Source of the DNA: Marinobacter sp. Arc7-DN-1
Lineage (GTDB): Bacteria; Pseudomonadota; Gammaproteobacteria; Pseudomonadales; Oleiphilaceae
NCBI RefSeq assembly: GCF_003441595.1
Contig: NZ_CP031848.1
Location: 1,798,001 to 1,862,000 of the forward strand
Direction of reading: 5' to 3'
DNA: 64,000 nt
Numbering within the stretch: the first letter of the stretch is position 1; the number at the start of each line of letters is the position of its first letter. The notes beneath the pieces were generated by a model, which saw only the letters and a list, made by a program, of their open reading frames with translations, did not search any database and was not told the origin of the DNA. Position numbers and translations under genes: made by a program. Below are positions 17,261-24,959 of the stretch, in pieces.

Positions 17261-19719
17261 TGCACGCCTTCCTCTTGGTTTTGCGGATTCGGGACGGCCC
17301 TGTGGGCGCCGGGAAACAGCCACCGTTGCAGCAGGGTTACCAATGCCGGCAGGATCAGCAGTGTGCTCAGGCCGGCGGTCAACAGAATGGCCGCGATAAA
17401 CACCCCCACCGTCTGGTAGGGCACAAGCGGTGCCGCCAGCAGCGGCAGGAAACCAACGCCAAGCACGATGGCGTTGCGGGTTATTGCCCGTGCCGGCTCG
17501 CCGAACATCGGTGCCACCGAGCGACGCCAGGAGCCTGTCTCGGCCTGGATGGCGCGGGCGCGGGCCAGGAAGTGGATGGCGTAGTCCACGGCGAGCCCCA
17601 GACTCAGGGCGCTAAGCACGGCGACCGGCATATCGTAGTTCTTGCCGATGATACCGATCAGACCGTAGATGGCCCCGATGGTCACAGTCAGGGGAATCAT
17701 GCACAACAGTCCCCAGAGCAAAGAGCGGAACAATAAGGCCATCAGCAGGAGCACGACCACGAAACTGCCGAACAGGGCCATGGCCATGCCGCTGACCATT
17801 TTGTCCTGCCAGACCACATTGATGTAGTTAAGACCAAACCAGCGTGCCTGGATCGACGCAGGCGGAGGGTTGGCCGCGATGAAGTCGTCGAGCGCCTGAA
17901 CCACCCGGCTCATATCCCGGTTGTCGCCACTGGTAAGCTGAACCCAGATGCTGGCACGGCGGTAGTCGGGGGTAACGAAGTGCCAGAGATCCTGGGGGCG
18001 GTGGCCATTCTGGTAGGTGAGCAGGGTCTGCGCAACCGCCGCCGGACTGTCCGGAATGCGAAAGGCTCCGGCATCGCCGCCCAGCAGTTCGCGGTGAACG
18101 GTTTTGACCAGATCGGCGACGGAGTTGGACTTGCCGACCACGCCGGTCTCGCCCAGCCGCTGCTGCAACCTGGCGATGTAGCGCAGGACTTCGGGGCGTT
18201 TGAAGATCTGGTTGTCCTGGGCCGCGTTATCCCCCTCCGGAACCAGCGCCAGATAGGCCATGTAGGTGCCGCCGAAATGTTCGTTGAGCACCCGGTCTGC
18301 CACCCGGATGGGGTGCTCGGGCTCGAACCACTTGACCGGGTTATCGTTGATGCGGATCAGGCTGATGCCATAACCGGCGGCCACCACCACGACCATGGTA
18401 ACCACCAGCACCGCCCTGGCGTGGCTGACCACGCCCTCGCCGAGGCGACGCAGCCAGCGCCCCATGACCGTATCCTGGTCCGGGTCCCCGGCGGCGTGAC
18501 CGAAGCCGGTGAGCCGCCGCTCCGGCATCAGCATGATGTAAGCCGGAATGAAGGTCACCGTGCACAACCAGGCCAGGAACACACCAATCGCGATAAAGAT
18601 GCCGAACACCTGAACGGGCGGGATCGGGGTGAGTGCCAGTGAGGCAAACCCCGCCATCGTCGTCAGGGTGGTGAACAGCATCGGTTTGAACAGTATCCCC
18701 ATAACCTCCCGGATGGCCCGGTGGCGGTCACGATGCAGGGGATAGCGGTCGAAGAATTCCGAGAGGATATGCACCGCGTCCAGCACCGCAATGGGCATGA
18801 TGAATACGGGGATCATCGAGCTCATGATGTGGACGGTGCTGCCGCTGATCACCAGCAGCGCCATGGTGCTCGCGGCCGCCACCATGGCCACGATCATCGC
18901 CGAGGTAATGAGCCGGACGTGGCGGAAGAACCACCACATCACCAGGAAGATGACCAGCATTGCCAGTGGCGCCGAGATCGCCATCTGATAGAACATCTGC
19001 ACACCAAAGGTGTCCTCCGCCACGGGCAGCCCGGTGATGTAGACCTGATCGCCGGTATCCTTCCAGCCAGCGACTTTGTCAAGCAGGGCTTCGCGGACCC
19101 GGTAACTCATGTCCTTGCTGGTCAGCGGCAGGTAAAGGGCGACTGCCTTACCATCGGCGCTGACCAGGGTATTGTCGAACAGCGGAATGCGTTGCGCACG
19201 CTCAAGAATAGCGAGCGCCTGGTTGCGGGTATCCGGCGGCTCTGGCATGAGCCAGCTGAAACGAACCGAGCCGACCCCCTCTTGCTCAATGTTGTCGACC
19301 CGCGAGAGCGCGAGCATATCCTCCTCGACCACGCCCTCCTGCCGGCCCGGGTTGTCCGGATCGGGCCACCTGAGCGTACTGGCATACTCCGTCAGCTCAT
19401 AGATGCGCCGCAGCGAGCCGACATTGAATACCCCGTCAGGGTTGCTTTCGTTGACCACACCCACCACGACCATGTCATAAAGCGAGAATTGCTCCTTCAT
19501 GTCGTCGTGGAAAACGCGCACGGGTTCGTCGGAAGAGAGCATGTTCTCGGGGTCGGTATCGATGGTCAGCGGATTAAGCAGACCAAACCGCTCGGGCCAG
19601 ACGCTTGGCAGCGCCGCCAGCGCCACCAGCGCCAGCGTGGCAACCACCATGGCCCAAACGGTCAGTCGAGGACGGTCAGTGGCGAACTCTAGCCAGGAAC
19701 CCTCGGTCTTTTCAGCCAT
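17257..19719 (-). CDS. MMPL/RND-family transporter
   Basis: The 820-residue inner-membrane protein has two repeats, each with one membrane segment, a large periplasmic loop and a five- to six-helix bundle. Motifs include GLAVDYAIHFLARARAI in the second half and IAVLDAVHILSEFFDRY in the first. This is the single-chain MMPL/SSD-type RND class related to hopanoid and lipid transporters, rather than a tripartite drug pump of AcrB type. It is preceded by a DUF2892 gene and followed by LolA-like and outer-membrane genes in one operon. Confidence 0.9.
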   Translation of the reverse strand: MAEKTEGSWLEFATDRPRLTVWAMVVATLALVALAALPSVWPERFGLLNPLTIDTDPENMLSSDEPVRVFHDDMKEQFSLYDMVVVGVVNESNPDGVFNVGSLRRIYELTEYASTLRWPDPDNPGRQEGVVEEDMLALSRVDNIEQEGVGSVRFSWLMPEPPDTRNQALAILERAQRIPLFDNTLVSADGKAVALYLPLTSKDMSYRVREALLDKVAGWKDTGDQVYITGLPVAEDTFGVQMFYQMAISAPLAMLVIFLVMWWFFRHVRLITSAMIVAMVAAASTMALLVISGSTVHIMSSMIPVFIMPIAVLDAVHILSEFFDRYPLHRDRHRAIREVMGILFKPMLFTTLTTMAGFASLALTPIPPVQVFGIFIAIGVFLAWLCTVTFIPAYIMLMPERRLTGFGHAAGDPDQDTVMGRWLRRLGEGVVSHARAVLVVTMVVVVAAGYGISLIRINDNPVKWFEPEHPIRVADRVLNEHFGGTYMAYLALVPEGDNAAQDNQIFKRPEVLRYIARLQQRLGETGVVGKSNSVADLVKTVHRELLGGDAGAFRIPDSPAAVAQTLLTYQNGHRPQDLWHFVTPDYRRASIWVQLTSGDNRDMSRVVQALDDFIAANPPPASIQARWFGLNYINVVWQDKMVSGMAMALFGSFVVVLLLMALLFRSLLWGLLCMIPLTVTIGAIYGLIGIIGKNYDMPVAVLSALSLGLAVDYAIHFLARARAIQAETGSWRRSVAPMFGEPARAITRNAIVLGVGFLPLLAAPLVPYQTVGVFIAAILLTAGLSTLLILPALVTLLQRWLFPGAHRAVPNPQNQEEGVQ

Positions 19720-19737
19720 TGACAGCGCCTCCGCAAG

Positions 19738-19941
19738 TCAGTCGAAGGCGGCGCCGGGCTTCTTGCCCAGGGCCTTGAGGATCTTCGCCAGAGGGCAGAA
19801 TCCGCTGAAGGCAGCCTGCAGCATGTTGGCGCCCACAAACGCGGTGAACCACAACCAGTAAGGTGAGTGGAGCTGGGAGAGAGCCAGACTTACAAGAATG
19901 AAAGATCCTGCGAAGGCGAGTACAAGGCGGTCGATAGACAT
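19738..19941 (-). CDS. DUF2892 (YgaP-type membrane segment) protein
   Basis: The 67-residue protein is mostly two membrane helices (about 8-28 and 30-48) with the signature [15 protein letters not shown]. This is the DUF2892 domain also found at the C-terminus of the rhodanese YgaP. Such proteins are often paired with persulfide-responsive ArsR regulators. Here the divergent gene at 20166 is of that kind. It is the first gene of the operon containing the RND transporter, which starts 18 bases after it ends. Confidence 0.88.
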   Translation of the reverse strand: MSIDRLVLAFAGSFILVSLALSQLHSPYWLWFTAFVGANMLQAAFSGFCPLAKILKALGKKPGAAFD

Positions 19942-20138
19942 ATGCCCCTCCTGTTATAGTAGCGCGTTCCGGCACTTTCAGCAGATTGCGCACTGCGCTG
20001 GCTGCGCTGAAAGTACCCGTACATAATACCTGGCATGGCCACGTGCCGGGCCATGGAGGACCGGAGCCTGCCAGACGACGACGGGCAACACTTGACTACC
20101 TGGCCAAGAGCAGCCGATCATCTGAACCAAGCCTAACA

Positions 20139-20172
20139 TATTCACGATTGCAGAGCTATGAATGTATGAATA
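20139..20172. promoter_or_regulatory. Possible operator of the ArsR-family regulator
   Basis: TATTCA (20139-20144) and TGAATA (20167-20172) form an inverted repeat around the regulator's start, with a second TGAAT at 20159. AT-rich inverted repeats near the start fit ArsR-type self-repression, but the spacing is long and the call is weak. Confidence 0.3.
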
Positions 20173-20471
20173 AAAATCAGATGTCGGAAGCGGCGGATCA
20201 GGCCACCAATCTGCTAAAGGCCCTCTCCGGGCGGAGCCGGCTGATGATCCTCTGCCAACTGGTCGACGGAGAGCAGGCGGTGAGCGAACTTGCGGATGCA
20301 CTGGAGATGCGCCAGGCGGCCGTCTCCCAGCAACTCGCCCTGCTGCGCAAGGACGGCCTGGTATCTGCGCGCCGCGAGGCGCGGACCATACACTACTCCC
20401 TGGCGGGAGAGGAGGCGCGCCGGATCATAGAAGTTCTGTATGAGCTGTTCTGCGATACCGACGCACTATAA
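20166..20471 (+). CDS. ArsR-family regulator with SqrR/BigR cysteine pair
   Basis: The 101-residue protein is a winged-helix repressor of ArsR type with recognition helix QAAVSQQLALLRKDGLV. It has only two cysteines, Cys30 (LMILCQL) and Cys96 (YELFCDT). The 66-residue spacing equals that of the redox pair in the persulfide sensors SqrR and BigR. Reaction with sulfane sulfur would form a bridge and release DNA. It is divergent from the DUF2892-RND-LolA-barrel operon, its likely target. The ATG at 20166 is chosen because upstream sequence in frame does not look coding. Confidence 0.85.
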   Translation: MNKNQMSEAADQATNLLKALSGRSRLMILCQLVDGEQAVSELADALEMRQAAVSQQLALLRKDGLVSARREARTIHYSLAGEEARRIIEVLYELFCDTDAL

Positions 20472-20917
20472 AAAGCAAGCCTTTACCATGGCCGCAAGAG
20501 AAACTGATGATGCCGGCGAAGTGGTGTTCACCTACTCGAATCGACCCGGACCACACGGTCGCGCCCGATCTTTTGGACAATACCCTCGCTGCGCCACCCT
20601 TCATGAGCTTCGCGGCTGCTTTGCGAAGCAAGTTGTCAACCTGCTCAACTCGCTCTGGCTCAACGATAGGAAAGCCTGTCTGGCACTTGATACTCGTAGT
20701 CTACTCCCGGACATGGCACCACAGGATCCATCGGTCAATTTGACCGCCAGGGTATCGCGCCTCAAAGCCTATCTAGGGTTATCTGCGGGGGCTACGGGGA
20801 TAGTAGTAACCAGGATCGCAAGAACGCAGCGCGACTGAACTGCGCACCCGGGGATTCTCAGGAGGGTATGGGCGGGTAGGCGGGCAGGGGCCCGCTTCCC
20901 CGACTCACGAACAATCA
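20472..20917. other. Stretch without a recognisable gene
   Basis: About 450 bases after the ArsR gene contain open frames on both strands but none with a good ribosome site, family motif or plausible codon pattern. Decayed coding DNA is possible. No repeat or RNA signature was identified. Confidence 0.4.
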
Positions 20918-20952
20918 GGGCAACACGGGCATGTACCAGCCCCGTGTTGCCC
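20918..20952 (-). terminator. Hairpin downstream of the cytochrome operon
   Basis: A perfect 12-pair stem (arms 20918-20929 and 20941-20952) with an 11-base loop lies 13 bases after the cytochrome stop at 20965. On the minus strand it is followed by TGATTGTTCG, a weak U-tract. It probably ends the porin-cytochrome transcript. Confidence 0.6.
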
Positions 20953-20964
20953 CGACTTCAACTG

Positions 20965-21318
20965 CTATTTGCCTGAGAAGGCCTGGCGCATGTATTGGAC
21001 GATGGCCTCGGCCTGCTCCATGGTCAGTGAACTGATGCCGCCCTTGGCGGGCATCGCCATGGACGAGCCGGGGCTCTTGAACCCCTCCATGATGTGAGTA
21101 GCCAGTACGTCATCACCCTTGGACAGCCGGCCATCGCTCTTGGTGAAGTCCGGAACGCCGGGCAGCTTGCCTTTCCCGTCTGCGCCATGGCAGGCGACGC
21201 ACGTGGTGTTATACAGTTTTTCGCCGGCTTCCACCTGGTCAGACGAAGCCGCGGCTCCGGCTGGGTACGCAAGTATCCCGGCGGCCAGGCTGGCGATCAG
21301 AAAAGATGACCTTTTCAT
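20965..21318 (-). CDS. Small periplasmic c-type cytochrome
   Basis: The 117-residue protein has a signal peptide ending near ASS (about 25) and one haem motif CVACH (about 41-45). Met94 or Met98 in SSMAMPAKGG is a candidate axial ligand. It is a class I monohaem cytochrome of electron-carrier size. A GGGGGG ribosome site precedes the ATG, which begins right after the stop of the upstream cytochrome gene. It is the third gene of an operon with a porin and another cytochrome under a TTCAG box. Confidence 0.85.
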   Translation of the reverse strand: MKRSSFLIASLAAGILAYPAGAAASSDQVEAGEKLYNTTCVACHGADGKGKLPGVPDFTKSDGRLSKGDDVLATHIMEGFKSPGSSMAMPAKGGISSLTMEQAEAIVQYMRQAFSGK

Positions 21319-21630
21319 TTATTCCCCCCCCTTGCTATCTGCGGGATCATTGCTCTTCTGGAGAAAGGCTAGTATGTCCCGCACCTCCTGCCCGGTCAAG
21401 CCCGCCCTGATGCGCATGTGAATCATGGTTGGCTCCCAGACATCGTCGCGGAACTCGGCCGGGTCGCGCATGTTATGGCACCGTGCGCAGTTGTCGGCCC
21501 ATGACTGGGCGCCCCGGATGAATGCCATGGGATCGTCTGCGTCCTGAGCCGCTGCCGAGCCTGCGCCACCGACAACAAGCGCGGCGACTAATACAGCGTT
21601 ACTGATGAGGTTCCGGTTCAATAATTTCAT
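21319..21630 (-). CDS. Small periplasmic c-type cytochrome
   Basis: The 103-residue protein has a signal peptide ending in AAAQDA (about 30) and one haem motif CARCH (about 48-52) followed by NMRDPAEF. MIHMRIRAGLTGQEVRDILAFLQ supplies a candidate Met ligand and the C-terminal helix. The presence of two different monohaem cytochromes in tandem suggests a short electron-transfer chain or a two-subunit complex. An AGAGGG ribosome site precedes the start. Confidence 0.87.
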   Translation of the reverse strand: MKLLNRNLISNAVLVAALVVGGAGSAAAQDADDPMAFIRGAQSWADNCARCHNMRDPAEFRDDVWEPTMIHMRIRAGLTGQEVRDILAFLQKSNDPADSKGGE

Positions 21631-21642
21631 GCTAATACCCTC

Positions 21643-22830
21643 TTAAAATCCGTAAGCCAACTGAACGTTGAAGCGCTCGTCATCGTCAATAGCGTTGTCA
21701 TCGTAGTCATCCACGGTGTACGCCGCCTTGATGATAACATTGTTTGCGAACAGGTAATTCACCCCCGCGGACCACTGGGAGCGGTTTGTATCGGCATCCG
21801 GGGTGTCCAGGTCACCCAAGCGGACAACGCCTTCCCACTTGGTATCCGGCACCCGGTACGCCGCCTGCGCATACCAGGCTGTGTATTCGAGCTCTTCAGC
21901 CGCCACACCATCGAAGATCGTGCTGTTGGCTTCGCTTCCCACGGTCTGCTGTATGAATTCACCACGCAGTTGCAGGGTGGCAATGTTGTAAACGGCGTCC
22001 GCACCCAGAACGGTGTAATCACGGTCCGGCTCTCCCACGGCCAGCTCAGACACCTCGTGCCCCTGGCCCACTCCGATCTTGCCAAACGCGCCGGACAGCC
22101 CCAGCTCCAGCGCCGGCACCGGCAGGAAGCCCACCCGGCCACCGTACACAAAATTGCCATCGGCGTTGGATGCGGCAGCCTCGGTTTCCAATTCAACTTC
22201 CGCTTCTTCGTTGGGATCATCCTGATCAACTAGAAGTGTCGGACCGTTCGAGGTGAACAGGGCATAGTTGGCGCGCATCGACCCGCTCAGGGGAAAACCG
22301 CCTCGCAACTGAACGCCCAGGTCGGCAAGCGGCGCCGCGCCTCCGTGGCCAAAGCCCACGGGTGCGGTCGGCAGCTTGTTGATCCAGGCTGGGTGAACAT
22401 TCTGGCGGAACTGGCCAATGGGGCTCAGAAACTTACCCGCGACCAGCGCCATGTAATCGTTCAGGATGAGATCAATGGTCGCGTATTCCGCTGCGATTTC
22501 GGTTTCACCATCGGCATTCGTCTCGATTTCAAGCTCGCCTTCAAACAGCACCCTGTCGGAAAACTGAAAATGAAAGATCGGCGCAAATCGCGCTGCTGTA
22601 AAACCGTCCTCTTGCCTGTCGGAGCCACCCACGAAATCAATGTTGCTGTACCCGGACATATGCAGCTTGGACAGCGTATCGAGGTTGTTGCTCTTTACAT
22701 CCTCCCGCAGGGCCGCCATCTGCGACTCAAGGTTAGCAATTTTTGATTCGGTGTCTTCGTTTGCGATCGCGGCCCCGCTTGCGAATACGGAGGCTGCCAG
22801 CGACAGCTTAATAAAATGGAGTTTTTTCAT
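21643..22830 (-). CDS. Porin-like outer-membrane protein with N-terminal coiled coil
   Basis: The 395-residue protein has a signal peptide (ending GAAIA, about 23) and then a short coiled coil (SKIANLESQMAALREDVK) like that of trimeric porins of the OprO/OprP kind. A barrel follows, ending in NVQLAYGF. It starts an operon with two c-type cytochromes and is preceded by a TTCAG box. Coupling of a porin to cytochromes suggests uptake or exchange of a redox-active ion, but the substrate is unknown. Confidence 0.83.
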   Translation of the reverse strand: MKKLHFIKLSLAASVFASGAAIANEDTESKIANLESQMAALREDVKSNNLDTLSKLHMSGYSNIDFVGGSDRQEDGFTAARFAPIFHFQFSDRVLFEGELEIETNADGETEIAAEYATIDLILNDYMALVAGKFLSPIGQFRQNVHPAWINKLPTAPVGFGHGGAAPLADLGVQLRGGFPLSGSMRANYALFTSNGPTLLVDQDDPNEEAEVELETEAAASNADGNFVYGGRVGFLPVPALELGLSGAFGKIGVGQGHEVSELAVGEPDRDYTVLGADAVYNIATLQLRGEFIQQTVGSEANSTIFDGVAAEELEYTAWYAQAAYRVPDTKWEGVVRLGDLDTPDADTNRSQWSAGVNYLFANNVIIKAAYTVDDYDDNAIDDDERFNVQLAYGF

Positions 22831-22934
22831 AGGTGCACCCTTCTGGGTTAGATGAAGAGACGTATATAGCTGTTCCGGAAAAAGGCTTTCGAAAAGCTAC
22901 TGATCCAAAACATGAACAATTAGACACCTTGAAA

Positions 22935-22950
22935 CTGAAACGAAACTGAA
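22935..22950 (-). promoter_or_regulatory. TTCAG-N6-TTCAG box upstream of the porin-cytochrome operon
   Basis: CTGAA occurs at 22935 and 22946 on the plus strand. Read toward the porin it is TTCAG-N6-TTCAG, followed 10 bases later by TCTAAT, a possible -10. It is 104 bases before the start at 22830. Confidence 0.75.
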
Positions 22951-22984
22951 TTTTTCGGCCTGGCCGCCCCGACCTTGATTCACG

Positions 22985-23197
22985 TCAGTTTTTATTCCCG
23001 CCTGGCGGCAAAAGCCCCGGGCCCCGGGCCCCTGCCTCCGCGGCGACAAAGACTTGATAATTGTCACGCTGCACTATCCGAACCCCAGGCCCTGCTTCCA
23101 GACCGCAATCGACCAATACACGTGTCTGGCCGGTTTCAACCTGGAGCCGGTCGCGGTCTCCGTTCCACCCGGGAATGTGATGTTCATCTGCGCTCAT
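22985..23197 (-). CDS. Possible small hypothetical protein
   Basis: A 70-residue open frame lies 65 bases after the gene at 23263-23721 in the same direction. GGCGGAGG abuts its ATG with almost no spacing, which is poor. It has no known motif and no signal peptide; one Cys and several Gly-Pro pairs are the only features. It may be a real short gene of the same operon or a chance frame. Confidence 0.35.
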   Translation of the reverse strand: MSADEHHIPGWNGDRDRLQVETGQTRVLVDCGLEAGPGVRIVQRDNYQVFVAAEAGARGPGLLPPGGNKN

Positions 23198-23262
23198 CCT
23201 CCGCCTGATTGAGAAAATGCCGGATCGGTGCCCGGAAATCAGAGCGCTGCTTCAGTGGATGA

Positions 23263-23721
23263 TCAGAGGTCGTCCATTCGTCCGACCTGACGGGCCAGTC
23301 GCATCGATTCGTTCTGTTCCATGGTTAACAAAGCCTGGAACAGTTCCCTTGCCTCGGGAATCTCCGCCCGGTCCGCCATGGCTTTATAGAGGTCGGCGAT
23401 CTGATCATGAAAGTCGAATACCTCCCGGCAAATACCCTGGAAATCAAGCTTTGCGTACGGCTCATCACAGGTACGGTGAGTTTTGACGGGATTATGCGAA
23501 AGGTAATCAAAGACTCTTGTTTCTAGCGCCCTGGAATCCCCCTGACGTTCAAACTCGCTCACGATCCGCTCCATTTCGGACTCATGGGCCGCCAGATAGT
23601 CCAGCAGTGCCCGGGCCCGCTCCTCTTCATTTTTTGTCGCACAGTGGGACAGACAACTCGCCAGGTGTGAGTGCAGATCCCGCGTCCAGTCAATCAATTC
23701 ACCAAAGGTTCTGATATGCAT
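23263..23721 (-). CDS. Helical His/Glu-rich protein of unknown function (ferritin-like bundle possible)
   Basis: The 152-residue cytosolic protein is predicted to be nearly all helical with repeated His/Glu pairs: HLASCLSHC (about 19-27), AAHESEMERIVSEFE, FDFHDQIADLYKAM and a C-terminal LTMEQNESMRLARQVG. The pattern recalls ferritin/rubrerythrin-like or hemerythrin-like four-helix bundles, but no complete metal site can be assigned. Two TTCAG boxes (96 and 206 bases upstream) and an FNR-type box between them suggest control by metal and by oxygen or NO. Confidence 0.7.
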   Translation of the reverse strand: MHIRTFGELIDWTRDLHSHLASCLSHCATKNEEERARALLDYLAAHESEMERIVSEFERQGDSRALETRVFDYLSHNPVKTHRTCDEPYAKLDFQGICREVFDFHDQIADLYKAMADRAEIPEARELFQALLTMEQNESMRLARQVGRMDDL

Positions 23722-23733
23722 TTCGTTGTCCCC

Positions 23734-23769
23734 GCTTTGTTTGGGTTGATGGCTTTGTTTGGGTTGATG
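23734..23769. repeat. Perfect 18-bp tandem duplication in a leader
   Basis: Two identical 18-base units (23734-23751 and 23752-23769) lie just before the start of the gene at 23263-23721, within its expected 5' leader. Confidence 0.9.
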
Positions 23770-23817
23770 ATTGCCAGCCCGGTATAAGGTTCCCTGTTCG
23801 AAGTAAAACCCTGCAAT

Positions 23818-23833
23818 CTGAACTCACCCTGAA
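23818..23833 (-). promoter_or_regulatory. TTCAG-N6-TTCAG box, proximal
   Basis: CTGAA at 23818 and 23829 on the plus strand faces the helical-protein gene at 23721. About 10 bases further on the minus strand there is TTTACT, a possible -10. Confidence 0.72.
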
Positions 23834-23877
23834 AACCAGCAAAAGAAAGTAAAATTCCGGCCCTGGCACTGGTTAAT

Positions 23878-23891
23878 ATGATTTGCATCAA
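23878..23891. promoter_or_regulatory. FNR/ANR/DNR-type box
   Basis: ATGAT-TTGC-ATCAA differs from the TTGAT-N4-ATCAA consensus at one base. It lies between the two TTCAG boxes. A leftward class II start would fall near 23843 and a rightward one near 23926, so either flanking gene could be the target. Confidence 0.5.
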
Positions 23892-23927
23892 TCCCATACC
23901 ACACCGGGGGCGGCAACTCATACTGCG

Positions 23928-23943
23928 CTGAACCGAAACTGAA
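23928..23943 (-). promoter_or_regulatory. TTCAG-N6-TTCAG box, distal
   Basis: CTGAA at 23928 and 23939 on the plus strand. It is oriented toward the gene at 23263-23721, 206 bases before its start, so it is either a second upstream site or a promoter for a longer leader. Confidence 0.6.
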
Positions 23944-24165
23944 CAATCGCCACTAACTGATCCGGATCTGACAGGAGTCAAGTCTGGATCATTTCATGGA
24001 CACTCAATACCTTACTGCTTGACATGTGAGTGGCTCAGAGGTTTTATGATCCGATGCGGCTTCATCGCCGGGCCACAGGGCCGGGCAGACCGGATATCCA
24101 TTCATATTCACCGGCAGTGCCGGCGGCGCCTGGCCACCCCCGGGGCTGGCTGTCAGGAGATCAGC

Positions 24166-24234
24166 ATGAGAAAATCACTTGTCGCAGGCTTGCTCTCGCG
24201 TGCCATCGCTTCCATAAAACGATACGAGGTCTGA
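24166..24234 (+). pseudogene. 22-codon frame resembling a truncated signal peptide
   Basis: A frame with ribosome site AGGAGA starts MRKSLVAGLLSRAIAS and stops after 22 codons, 2 bases before the CcdA-like start. The start resembles the beginning of an exported protein. It may be the remnant of a thioredoxin-like partner of CcdA lost by deletion, or a leader peptide coupling translation. Confidence 0.35.
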
Positions 24235-24236
24235 CT

Positions 24237-24959
24237 ATGCCCGACCTGGCAAGCTGGGGAATCCTGGCCGCGTTCCTGGGCGGACTGGTGTCTTTCTTCT
24301 CGCCATGTACATTACCCCTTGTGCCCGGCTACCTGTCCGTTGTTACCGGCGGCGCCGTTAGTGAGGCATCAAACCGCCTGAAAGCCTTGTGGCTGAGCTG
24401 CTGTTTTGTCCTCGGGTTCAGCGTGGTTTTCGTGGCGCTGGGCGCAAGCGCCAGTCTTCTGGGGCAATGGCTGATGGCCTACCGGCAGGAAGCCAATCTG
24501 GTGGCGGGCCTGCTGATCGTGCTGATGGGCCTGTTCATGCTGGGCTGGTGGAGCATGCCGGCAATGCAACGGGACTGGCGCCTGGGGCAAACGCTCGAGG
24601 GAGGACGCCCCACAGCGGCCTTTTTGCTGGGCATCGCCTTTGCCGTCGGCTGGACGCCCTGCATCGGCCCGATACTCGGAGCCATACTGGCGCTCAGTTC
24701 CACCCACGCCAACGCAGAAACGGGCATGTTGTACCTAGCGGTGTATTCGCTCGGCCTGGCACTCCCGTTTCTCGGAACCGCGCTGTTCATCGAGCATTTT
24801 CGCAAGCGAGTGCGCGGATTCAGCCGCTGGAGCAGGCCGCTAAGGGCACTGGCGGGCCTGGTGCTGATCATCATGGGCATAATGGTGCTGACCGGCCAGA
24901 TGACCTGGTTCGCCACCTGGATGCTGTCGACCTTTCCCGTGTTGGGAAGGCTTGGCTAG
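24237..24959 (+). CDS. ccdA: CcdA/DsbD-like thiol transmembrane electron transporter
   Basis: The 240-residue inner-membrane protein has six helices in two repeats. Each repeat carries a conserved cysteine-proline: FFSPCTLPLVPGYLS (Cys about 24) and AVGWTPCIGPILGAIL (Cys about 140). These are the redox pair of CcdA, which moves reducing power from thioredoxin to periplasmic partners for cytochrome c maturation or copper-site assembly. The ATG at 24237 is chosen because it gives the conserved N-terminus. The last bases overlap the convergent gene's stop by four bases. Confidence 0.9.
   Translation: MPDLASWGILAAFLGGLVSFFSPCTLPLVPGYLSVVTGGAVSEASNRLKALWLSCCFVLGFSVVFVALGASASLLGQWLMAYRQEANLVAGLLIVLMGLFMLGWWSMPAMQRDWRLGQTLEGGRPTAAFLLGIAFAVGWTPCIGPILGAILALSSTHANAETGMLYLAVYSLGLALPFLGTALFIEHFRKRVRGFSRWSRPLRALAGLVLIIMGIMVLTGQMTWFATWMLSTFPVLGRLG

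Noticed and set aside
19976..20016. Inverted ACTTTCAGC/GCTGAAAGT arms upstream of the DUF2892 gene as a TTCAG regulon site
   Set aside because: The arms are inverted and 23 bases apart; they do not form the tandem 11-base period.
20440..20838. 132-codon frame after the ArsR gene as a real gene
   Set aside because: It begins inside the ArsR gene, has no ribosome site, and its sequence shows no conserved motif.
23694..23981. 95-codon minus-strand frame over the regulatory region
   Set aside because: It spans the tandem repeat, both TTCAG boxes and the FNR-type box; coding there is unlikely.
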